Of a stretch of DNA of 8,923 bases, positions 1-7,500 are shown one piece after another; position 1 is the stretch's first letter; every line of letters begins with the position of its first letter. The notes beneath the pieces were generated by a model. That model was not told the origin of the DNA. It did not search any database and saw only the letters and a program-made list of their open reading frames with translations. Source of the stretch: Gemmatimonadota bacterium (GTDB lineage Bacteria; GCA-2686955); NCBI GenBank assembly GCA_002686955.1, contig NYZA01000114.1:1-8923 (forward strand), read 5' to 3'. A program made the translations under genes and the position numbers.

Positions 1-1364
1 AATGCCCGCGGCCGCGCGACGAAGAGATAACGCATCACACCTAGCTCGTTCGGCTGGCGAAAGATCGCGATCCGTCGCATCGCCTCGGCCTCACTCATCC
101 CCTGCGCGCCCACCAACCGGCGCATCGTCATGCCGAAGAGCTTCAGCATATCGGCCTCGCCATAAGCAACGATCGAGAGCATCCCATCCTCACCCAGATG
201 CCGGAAATACTCATCCACCGCCTCGCTGCTCATCAGATAGTTCTCTACGAGCTGGTATCCCGCGAGATTCGCGCTTCGTTGCGAACGCGGCAGAGAGATA
301 AAAATCAGATCCCACCGCCTGTCGGACGAACCAAGATAGCTACGGGCCTCGCGCACCTCGAGCTCGACCCCGGGCCGACGGTAGATATCCCCAGCATAGT
401 CGGCCTGCTCGTGAACCAGCGACACCATATCCGGATTCACTTCGACCGCCGTTACCTCTTCCACGCCATGGGCCAGCGCCACCAGAACATCTCTTCCACC
501 GCCCGAACCCAACACGAGCACCCGACGAAGCGACATCATTCTAAAGGGGATTGCCCCGACGAAATCATCGAAGCTCGGCATTTCATCCGCATCCCCCGAC
601 CAGCTCAACATCGGCGCCGGAGCGGCTCCATCGGTGTAGAGGATCTTCTCGTCATCGATCTCCGCGACCGATACGAGATCGGTGCGAGCAAAGCCACTCC
701 AACGCGACGCCTCGATCGTAGGAGTGTAGTTCAGCCGGGCTTCGGCGAACTCCTTGCCCGAATTCGCGCCGACGCGGGCCTCCGGTAGAATCCAAGGCAT
801 GGGGATGGCGATAAGCGCAATCGATACAACGATCAAAGCCACGCAATGATCCAGCCGCTGCGATAGCTTTGCCGCTCCCATCGTGGTCGCAGCCACGGCA
901 AGAGCGGTTACCGCCACCGCGGCCGGAGCTCCAAGAAGCCGAAGAAGCGGAAAGACCACAACGCACCCCAGTGCCGACCCCCCGAGACTTGCCGCGTAGA
1001 GCCCCGCGATTCCGTCGCCACCACGTTGAAACACCAACGCCAGATAGGCTCCGGCAGCCACAAAGGCCAGGCCCGCGACGCCGGCGGGGAACAGGGCGGA
1101 TGGGACGTCCGGAAACGACAGGATCGCGGCCAGCGTGACACAGATGCCCAGACCGAAGAGCCCCGAGAAGCGCGCCTCCGTCCCCCATCTATTCGCCTTC
1201 GGGAGCGCAACGAGCGCGCCTCCCAAGCCCAAGCCGCAGAGAGCGACCGATACTCCGAGAAATGTGTAGTGGTATGAGAATACTAGCGAAAAGAGCCTAG
1301 TCAACAGGATCTGAAACACCAGCACGGAAGCCGATATCACCAACACATTTATGCGGAGCACCAT
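1..1364 (-). CDS. Membrane-anchored spermidine synthase-like / SAM-dependent methyltransferase-fold protein (3' end cut by window edge)
   Basis: The frame is open from an ATG at 1364 to the left edge (454 full codons, no stop), so the C-terminus is missing. Residues 1-190 hold about seven hydrophobic segments (roughly 5-27, 34-54, 66-84, 89-112, 120-140, 145-163, 173-191). A soluble Rossmann-type domain follows: SAM-binding loop VLVLGSGGGRD (282-292), acidic strand end AVEVNP (306-311, Glu308), VREARSYL (337-344) and WDLIFI (351-356). This order is typical of bacterial membrane proteins annotated as spermine/spermidine synthase domain proteins, whose full forms are often 700-800 residues. The Asp-containing motif after the YDxII strand, needed by true aminopropyltransferases, is replaced by SLPRSQRS, so polyamine synthesis is doubtful; an unknown SAM or nucleotide-dependent role is likelier. 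The start is supported by GAGG at 1373-1370, 5 nt upstream. It lies 26 bp after the upstream membrane gene, so the two are probably co-transcribed. Confidence 0.85.
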   Translation of the reverse strand, partial: MVLRINVLVISASVLVFQILLTRLFSLVFSYHYTFLGVSVALCGLGLGGALVALPKANRWGTEARFSGLFGLGICVTLAAILSFPDVPSALFPAGVAGLAFVAAGAYLALVFQRGGDGIAGLYAASLGGSALGCVVVFPLLRLLGAPAAVAVTALAVAATTMGAAKLSQRLDHCVALIVVSIALIAIPMPWILPEARVGANSGKEFAEARLNYTPTIEASRWSGFARTDLVSVAEIDDEKILYTDGAAPAPMLSWSGDADEMPSFDDFVGAIPFRMMSLRRVLVLGSGGGRDVLVALAHGVEEVTAVEVNPDMVSLVHEQADYAGDIYRRPGVELEVREARSYLGSSDRRWDLIFISLPRSQRSANLAGYQLVENYLMSSEAVDEYFRHLGEDGMLSIVAYGEADMLKLFGMTMRRLVGAQGMSEAEAMRRIAIFRQPNELGVMRYLFVARPRA

Positions 1365-1390
1365 TGGTTCCTCGGTATCGTGCCTCGGTG

Positions 1391-2023
1391 TCAAGATCCG
1401 AAGACGTCGCGATAAGCCACGGCGATCGCGCAAGCGCTCAGCGGAACCGTCAACAAAAGCCCAACACCTAGCAACATCGCTCCGGCGACATTCATGATCA
1501 TCAGCAGCATCGCAAGTCCGAAAACGCTGATGAAACCGCGGTTCACGACCTTCATGCTCATGGTCAGAGCAGACCAGAAATCGCCGCGGCCGGTCAAGAG
1601 GAGCGGCAGTCCGAAGATCCAGGCTACGTTCAAGTAGATGCCGGGAACGATCAGAAGGAAGTAGCCGACAGTCGTGAGCGCATTCGAGATCAGGCCGAGC
1701 AGGAAGATCGGCGTAAACTGCTCATATCCTTTGAAGAAGTCCATGAACTCGTAGCTGCCCCCATCGAGGAACCTGAAGGCGACGAGAAAGAACCCTGCGT
1801 AGAGTGGCGTCAACAGGGCTCCGGCGAGGATCGTTCCGAGCACGGGCACGATGGAGAAAGTTAGCCAGGCGACAACGCTGGCGGCGGCGGCAATCAAGGT
1901 GAAGACGGAAAAACCGCCGGGGTTCGCCACGAAGACCCGCCATGCCTCCGAGAAGATCCGATTGAGGTCGATCCGGTATCCGTCCCGCAATAGGGTCTCG
2001 ATACGTGATTCGTCGCCGTCCAT
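1391..2023 (-). CDS. Integral membrane protein of unknown function (210 aa)
   Basis: I do not recognise a named function. The first ~35 residues are polar and include an amphipathic stretch (DLNRIFSEAWRVF, 19-31). Long hydrophobic segments follow at about 36-58, 60-84, 103-126, 128-145 and 163-203. The middle contains a DFFKGY loop (95-100) and a LIVPGIYL turn (124-131), and the end reads AVAYRDVF. This pattern (aspartate-phenylalanine loop, VPGIY turn, second half with SALTMSMKVV) recalls small bacterial membrane proteins of the DUF975/YciC-like type, but the assignment is only by resemblance. The frame is open up to 2170, but I place the start at the ATG at 2023: it has GGAG (2032-2029) 5 nt upstream, and the longer version would overlap the divergent acylase and add a non-hydrophobic Arg-rich leader. 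It is the first gene of the minus-strand operon with the spermidine synthase-like gene. Confidence 0.82.
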   Translation of the reverse strand: MDGDESRIETLLRDGYRIDLNRIFSEAWRVFVANPGGFSVFTLIAAAASVVAWLTFSIVPVLGTILAGALLTPLYAGFFLVAFRFLDGGSYEFMDFFKGYEQFTPIFLLGLISNALTTVGYFLLIVPGIYLNVAWIFGLPLLLTGRGDFWSALTMSMKVVNRGFISVFGLAMLLMIMNVAGAMLLGVGLLLTVPLSACAIAVAYRDVFGS

Positions 2024-2122
2024 GGTCGCTCCGGTGAGGTTGAGTGTGCGCGGATGATAGCGTGCCCGCGTTCGGCGTAGAATGGCGAAGATCGTACCCC
2101 ACGCCACTGGAGCCTTGATCAG
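2024..2122. promoter_or_regulatory. Divergent intergenic region with candidate promoters for both flanking genes
   Basis: This 99-bp spacer separates the minus-strand membrane operon from the plus-strand acylase, so both promoters should lie here or just inside the genes. On the plus strand, ATGATA (2054-2059) and TAGAAT (2078-2083) are 18 bp apart and match the sigma70 boxes at 4/6 and 5/6 positions. On the minus strand the same hexamer reads TATCAT (2059-2054), a 5/6 match to a -10 box, but I see no good -35 partner. The two promoters would then share a hexamer and compete for polymerase. Matches this short are common by chance. I see no long inverted repeat. Confidence 0.3.
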
Positions 2123-4483
2123 ATGCGCACCACCCTGCCGATGCTCGCCCGTCTCTTCAAGCCGGCGCAACGTTTCGTCCGGCCGAACGATCCCGACTAT
2201 GTAGAGCTGGCGGGATCCGAGCGAATCGTCATCCAGCGCGACGACCGGGGCGTGCGATCGGTGCGGTCGCTGAACGAGGCCGACCTCTTCTTAGGGTTCG
2301 GCTATTGCCAGGGCCGTGATCGCTTCTTTCAGATCGATCTCTTCCGGCGTCTGGCCACCGGGCGGATCGCGGAGCTGCTGGGCGACGAACATCTTCCTCC
2401 GGCGGCCGGTGTGCTCTCGCGCTTCAACTTCGTGGAGCTCGATGCCTTCATGCGGGCCGTAGGAACCCCCGCGGGGGCGGCGCGGGCCTACGATCGGCTC
2501 GACGACGAAAGCCGCGCTCTCATCGACGCCTTCGCCGCCGGCGTGAACCTCGCTCTCGATAGGATGGAGGGCGCGCTGCCTCCTGAGTACGTGCTGCTGC
2601 CGGGACCGGAGCCCTGGAATCCGCGCGACTCCCTCGCGATCGGCACCTTTTTCGGACTGAGCGTCGACATGGGAGGGTTGGCGATCGAGCTGGAGCTCGA
2701 CGATATCGTCTCTGCGATCGGCGCCGAGGCTGCCGCGGATCTCTATCCGAACGGGGGTCTCGAGCATTTCGTGGAGGCACCGGCGGAGCTTTCCGGTCCG
2801 AGGGGCGGCACCGAGAAAGTCGATCCCGAACGGGCCATGGTCTCGTCTCCCCGAGGGAGCAACGCGTGGGCGGTCGACGGCCGCTGGACCCGTACCGGCG
2901 CACCGATGCTCTGCAACGATCCGCACGTTCCCCTCTCGCCGATCCCTGGTTTCTGGTACCCGATCGTGTTGCGTGCCGAGAGCGGCATTCGGGCCCATGG
3001 CTCCTCTTTCGTGGGCTTTCCCGTGATCGCTTTCGGCCACAACGAGCGCACCGCGTGGGGGCTGACCAACGTAATGCGCGACGCCTGGGATGTCGTGCGT
3101 TTCGTGCAACATCCCGGCGATCCCGATCTTTACCGCGACGGAGATCGGTGGCGCCCTTTCGACGTGCGGCTGGAGCGGATCGGCAAGCGCTTCGGACCGC
3201 CGGCGCAGCTTCGGATTCGCAGCTGCGATCGAGGCGTCTTGCTACCGAACAAGGTCTCGGCCGAAGGCTTGGGGTTGGGATACCGCACCGTAGGATCCGA
3301 TCCGGGCGCGATGTTCCGGGGATACACGGCGCTGATGCGGGCGGCGAACTGGGAGGAACATCGGGAGGGACTTCGGGGGATTCACGAGGGCTCCGCCGCC
3401 TGGAATTCGCTCTATGCCGACGCCGACGGTCGGATCGCGTGGAAGATGGTGGGGCAGATCCCGCTTCGGCGCGAGGTAGCGACCGTGGCCCCGCAGGCGG
3501 GCTGGATCGATGCGGGGGACTGGATCGGAACGGTGCCCTTCGAAGAGATGCCCGAGCTCGTCGATCCCGAGGACGGCATTCTGGTCACGGCGAACAACCA
3601 ACGCAGCGACCCTCCCTTCTACGTCAGCGCCTACTACGAACCGCAGCACCGCGCGCGGCGGATTCGGGAGCTGATAGAACAGGCCGGCGAAGGGGGAATC
3701 GACGTCGAAACGATGCGCAGGATCCAGCTCGATGTCGCAGCGCCGGACTTGAGGCCCGAGCTGGATGGGTTGTTGTGCGGCTTGAAAGAGGGAAAGGCGC
3801 TTGCCGCGGAGATCGGGGCCGATCCCGACGTGGATGCCGCGATCGATCTCTTGGAGAGTTGGGACCTGCATTTCGATCGCCGATCCGCCGCCGCCGCCAT
3901 CTTCACGGCGTTTCGAGACGCATGGGCGCGCGAGCTTTTTGCTCCCCTCTTGGGTGGAGGTTTGGCTCGGCGGTGGCGTGAGACACGGCCGGGCATCGAA
4001 GCGTTGAACCGCTGCCTCGCCGATCCGACCGATCGGTGGATCGAGCGGGCACGGAGCGCCACCGGGAGGTCAAGGGAGGCGATGATTCGGACCGCGTTCC
4101 TCTCCACACTCGCCATCCTGCGGGAAGAGCTCGGCTCCGACCCGAGCTCCTGGGCACTGGGCGACATTTTGAGAGTCGAGCTGCGGCACGGAATGTCGAC
4201 GATCCCGGGTCTCGGAGCGGCCTTCAATATCGGCGACGTCCCCGCGGGCGGCAGCGATATCACCGTGCACGCCGCGTTCACCTGCCCCGGTGGAGGACGC
4301 GTCGATCGCGTCTCGACGGCCGGTCCCTCCAGCCGAATGGTCGTCGATCTGAACGATACCGACGGCGCCTATTTCGCCCACAGCACCGGCACGAGCGGCG
4401 ATCCTGCCTCGCGCCACTACGCGGATCAGACCCGGCTCTGGCTGGAAGGGCGGCTCTACCGGGAACGGCTGCCGCGCGGTTGA
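2123..4483 (+). CDS. Penicillin acylase family N-terminal-nucleophile hydrolase, apparently without signal peptide
   Basis: At 786 residues this is normal length for the penicillin acylase/acyl-homoserine-lactone acylase family of Ntn hydrolases, which hydrolyse amide bonds after self-cleaving into two chains. The predicted alpha chain (1 to ~220) is followed by a spacer and the cleavage site Gly245|Ser246 in RGSNAWAV; Ser246 would be the N-terminal nucleophile of the beta chain. Other family signatures are NDPH (265-268), GHN (305-307) with AWGLTN (311-316), GRIAWKMVGQIPLR (436-449), TANNQR (489-494, carrying the likely oxyanion-hole Asn), and a C-terminal GTSGDPASRHYADQ then LWLEG (756-776). 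All key residues are present. Most Gram-negative homologues are periplasmic; here no hydrophobic signal is visible, and the open frame upstream (from 2081) adds none. The start is the first in-frame ATG; its Shine-Dalgarno GGAG (2109-2112) is 10 nt away, so weak. The substrate (beta-lactam, acyl-homoserine lactone or another amide) cannot be told from sequence. Confidence 0.93.
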   Translation: MRTTLPMLARLFKPAQRFVRPNDPDYVELAGSERIVIQRDDRGVRSVRSLNEADLFLGFGYCQGRDRFFQIDLFRRLATGRIAELLGDEHLPPAAGVLSRFNFVELDAFMRAVGTPAGAARAYDRLDDESRALIDAFAAGVNLALDRMEGALPPEYVLLPGPEPWNPRDSLAIGTFFGLSVDMGGLAIELELDDIVSAIGAEAAADLYPNGGLEHFVEAPAELSGPRGGTEKVDPERAMVSSPRGSNAWAVDGRWTRTGAPMLCNDPHVPLSPIPGFWYPIVLRAESGIRAHGSSFVGFPVIAFGHNERTAWGLTNVMRDAWDVVRFVQHPGDPDLYRDGDRWRPFDVRLERIGKRFGPPAQLRIRSCDRGVLLPNKVSAEGLGLGYRTVGSDPGAMFRGYTALMRAANWEEHREGLRGIHEGSAAWNSLYADADGRIAWKMVGQIPLRREVATVAPQAGWIDAGDWIGTVPFEEMPELVDPEDGILVTANNQRSDPPFYVSAYYEPQHRARRIRELIEQAGEGGIDVETMRRIQLDVAAPDLRPELDGLLCGLKEGKALAAEIGADPDVDAAIDLLESWDLHFDRRSAAAAIFTAFRDAWARELFAPLLGGGLARRWRETRPGIEALNRCLADPTDRWIERARSATGRSREAMIRTAFLSTLAILREELGSDPSSWALGDILRVELRHGMSTIPGLGAAFNIGDVPAGGSDITVHAAFTCPGGGRVDRVSTAGPSSRMVVDLNDTDGAYFAHSTGTSGDPASRHYADQTRLWLEGRLYRERLPRG

Positions 4484-4495
4484 GGTGGCCTTCTC

Positions 4496-4517
4496 AATAC
4501 CAGACTAGTATGGTCTT
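4496..4517. promoter_or_regulatory. 22-bp imperfect palindrome, putative repressor operator
   Basis: The core ACCAGACTAGTATGGT (4499-4514) pairs at 7 of 8 positions around a perfect ACTAGT centre. Extending to 4496-4517 gives 9 of 11 matched pairs. Size, symmetry and the place just upstream of or overlapping a possible -10 element are typical of operators for dimeric TetR-type regulators. No regulator gene is in the window, so the binding protein is unknown. The symmetry is seen directly; operator function is inferred. Confidence 0.4.
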
Positions 4518-4548
4518 ATATCCACTCGGCGCCAGCACCTCTCGAGAC

Positions 4549-4553
4549 GAGGA
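4549..4553 (+). promoter_or_regulatory. Shine-Dalgarno site that decides a TTG start
   Basis: GAGGA lies 6 nt upstream of the TTG at 4560, ideal spacing for initiation. The first in-frame ATG (4596, residue 13) has no comparable site, so the TTG is preferred. A TTG start normally lowers translation. Confidence 0.6.
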
Positions 4554-4559
4554 TCCGCT

Positions 4560-7500
4560 TTGAAGACCGAAACACAGAGACCTGACGCGCTCGACATGGC
4601 CACGCTCCCGCTCGCCGATCGCAAGTATCTAGAGAAGGAGGGCTTTTTTTTCTTCTCCGGCATTCAAGCGATCGTGCGGATGATCTTCGACAAGCATCGC
4701 CGCGATCTTCGACTGGGGCGGCGGGAAAACGCCACCTACATCAGCGGCTACGAGGGATCTCCGCTCGGCGGCCTCGATATCGAGCTCGCCCGAGCCGCCA
4801 GGCTCTTTCCTCGAATCGGCCGAATCGTGCACCAACCCGGCCTGAACGAAAAGCTCGCCATGGCAGCGGTTTACGGCAGCCAGTTCGCCGGGCATGTCGA
4901 CGGCGTCTGGTACGGAAAGGCGCAGGGCGTGAAGTGGATACCGGACGAAGGTGGTTTAGCTGCGTTCTCCGGCACGGGAGAGGGCAGCGGAGCGGTCATC
5001 CTCGCGGGCGACGACCATCAGTCGAAGAGCTCCACTTTCCCCGGCTCGAGCGACCTGATGCTCGAAGACATGTTCTGTCCGATCCTATTCCCCTCGACGA
5101 TCGACGAGATCATCCAACTCGGCTTGGCCGCCTTCGAGCTCTCACGCTTCTCGGGTCTCTACGTCGGGCTGAAGCTGCTCACTCCGCTCTGCGACGGTGC
5201 CGCCAGCATCAAGGTCTATCCGGATCGTGAGCAGATCACGATTCCGCCGCCGATTCACAAAACGGTCTTCAGAAAGGCAGTGCTGGCGAAACAGAGTCTT
5301 GCGATTGAGCAGGAGATCGTCGAGGAGCGCCTCGAATCCGCGCTACACTTCGCGCGTCATAATTCCTTCAACTTCATCGTCGACTACAAGGGACCTCAAG
5401 AGAAGCGCCTCGGATTCGTCGTCGCGGGCAAGGCCTATACCGATCTCTTGCTGGCACTCTGCGATATCGGTTGTAGCGTCGATCGTGATCCACTGCGGAT
5501 GCTCAAGCTCGGCATGATCTACCCGGTCGAGCCAACGATCGTGCGGGAGTTCGCTCGGGGACTGACCGACATCGTCGTAATCGAGGAAAAGCGCGACTTC
5601 ATCGAGAAGCAGATAAAGAGCATTCTCTACGGCAACTCCAACGCCAGAATATGGGGCAAGCAGGATCCGGAGGGGAGAACGCTCCTCCCGGCCCACGGAG
5701 AGATCACGCCCGAGGTTCTTGTCGAGAAACTCTATTCCCTCCTGCGAGAGTACCTAGGCCCGGACCGACCTTTCCTCGAATCCCGCAGACGAGAGATCGT
5801 CGAGGTTCTGGAGCACGAAGGCGCTCGTGCGACGGCCGCGAGACTGCCGAGTTACTGCTCCGGCTGCCCCCACTCCCGATCACTGAAGCTGCCGGAGGGG
5901 AGTCGCGCTGGTGGCGATATCGGCTGCCATACGATGGAGATTATGAAAGAGGAACCCGGACGAGGGATCGAATGGATTTCGTCGATGGGGACCGGTGGCG
6001 GAGTCAACAACGGCGTCTTCCCTTTCGCCGACAATAGACATATTTTTCAGAATCTGGGGGACGGAACCTATTTTCATTCGGGGCGACTGGCGATCGCCGC
6101 ATCGGTCGCGGCTGGCGCCAACATCACATACAAAATCCTCTACAATGGTGTCGTCGCCATGACCGGCGGGCAGTCGCCGCCTGGGCAGCTCCCGATCGAT
6201 CGGCTCGTCGATGAGCTGATGAGCGTCGGCGTGAAGAGGGCGATCGTGGTGAGCGATCGCCTGAAATCGTCTGGCAGTGTACGGGTCGAACCGCACAGTG
6301 CTTATTCTCGGGTTCTCGAAGAGATCCGAGGTGTTGCGGGCACGACGGCGATCATCTTCGATCTGGAGTGCGCCACGGAGCGCAGACGAACGGTATCGAG
6401 GAGCGGAGAGCCTCGTACGGAATTCATCGTGATTAACGAAGAAGTCTGCGAAGGCTGCGGAGATTGCGGGCGATCTCTCTGTCCCTCGCTCTACATCTCC
6501 GAGACGGAGCTTGGCGACAAGACAAGCGTTCATCGCTCGAGCTGCAACGATGACCTGCACTGCCTGATCGGCGATTGCCCCGCGTTCATGCGGGTGAAGA
6601 CGCGGGGGGGCGGCGAAGGCCGGGCCGAGGCGCTCGCAGATCTGGTTGATCCCGAATCGATCCCTTTGCCGACTGAAGCGCCGCACTCTGTAGGCAACTA
6701 CAATATTGTGCTGGCCGGAATCGGCGGCACGGGCATAGTCTCGCTCTCGGCACTGCTGGCGCAGGCAACGATCTTGGAGGGCGGGTTCGTCAACGAGCTG
6801 AACATGACCGGTCTCGCGCAAAAGGGAGGACCGGTCGAATCGCAGATCGTCATCAACATGTCGGAGCAGCCGATCATCAATGCGGTGGGTTACCGGCGCG
6901 CCGATCTGTATCTAGCCTGCGATTCGGTCCACGGCCTGGCTCCGGAGAACCTCCGTTACATCGCATACGAAACGACGCGGATCGTCGCGAATCTCACGCT
7001 GATTCCAACGATCGAGATGATCGTAGACAGGCTGAAGTCAAGACCCGATCGCGAAGGTCTCGAGAACGCCTGGCGGGATCTCGTTGTCGACGGCGCGGCG
7101 GTGCTGGTCGATGCGGGCACGATCGTCGAGGGGCTGTTCGCCAACCATATGTTTACGAATATCTTCCTGCTCGGCGTTGCGTTCCAGTCCGGTTCGATCC
7201 CCCTCTCCCTGGGGAGCTTGAAGACCGCAATCGTGCAGCATCTGCGACAGCCTGAGAAGAACTTGTCGTCGTTTCACCTGGGCCGGCTGTGGGTCGAAGA
7301 CGCCGAAGAGGTCGAGATGATTCTTCGGTCCGAACGCGGGGAAGCGAGTCGCTCCATCCTAACCCGCAGCCTGGAACGGCACAGAAGTGCGTTGTCGCGA
7401 GGTCTAGGCGACCTGGGCAAGGACCTGACGAGGATTTCGGGCTTCGAAGAGAGAGCTTGCGATCTGATTGACTATCAGGGAATTGCGTATTCACGGCGAT

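Larger units (their letters stand above)
4484..4559 (+). promoter_or_regulatory. Intergenic spacer with promoter/operator candidates for the oxidoreductase gene
   Basis: These 76 bp lie between the acylase stop and the oxidoreductase start. They contain the only A+T-rich patch nearby (about 4491-4525), the operator-like palindrome listed separately, a weak -10-like TATATC (4517-4522) with no convincing -35 box, and the Shine-Dalgarno of the next gene. No hairpin with a T-tract follows the acylase, so read-through into the oxidoreductase is possible. It may be expressed both from an upstream promoter and from its own. Confidence 0.35.

Noticed and set aside
2-788. Plus-strand frames at 2-301 and 198-788
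   Set aside because: They lie opposite the spermidine-synthase-like gene, whose minus frame has membrane segments and a clear SAM-binding loop.
652-1210. Minus-strand frames at 652-1188 and 908-1210
   Set aside because: They are shifted frames of the same strand, Arg/Gly/Ser-rich and without motifs; the true frame from 1364 reads through as a membrane domain.
2024-2170. Longer N-terminus for the membrane protein, starting at the ATG at 2170
   Set aside because: The extra 49 residues are Arg-rich, overlap the divergent acylase and would cover its promoter. The internal ATG at 2023 has a well-placed GGAG.
2866-3981. 371-residue open frame on the plus strand inside the acylase
   Set aside because: It is very rich in Arg, Ala and Gly with no recognisable motif, as expected of a shifted frame of a GC-rich gene. 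The acylase frame holds all the family motifs.
4484-4498. Intrinsic terminator after the acylase
   Set aside because: I found no stable hairpin followed by a T-run in the 76-bp spacer.
1420-6265. Three copies of GCGATCGC (near 1423, 6094 and 6255), resembling the cyanobacterial HIP1 repeat
   Set aside because: Three copies in 8.9 kb is far below HIP1 density and follows from the general GATC richness.
5880-6821. 313-residue minus-strand frame inside the oxidoreductase
   Set aside because: It is antisense to the thiamine-diphosphate, iron-sulfur and gamma motifs. Its composition is Arg/Ala/His-rich with no domain signature and no convincing ribosome binding site was seen.
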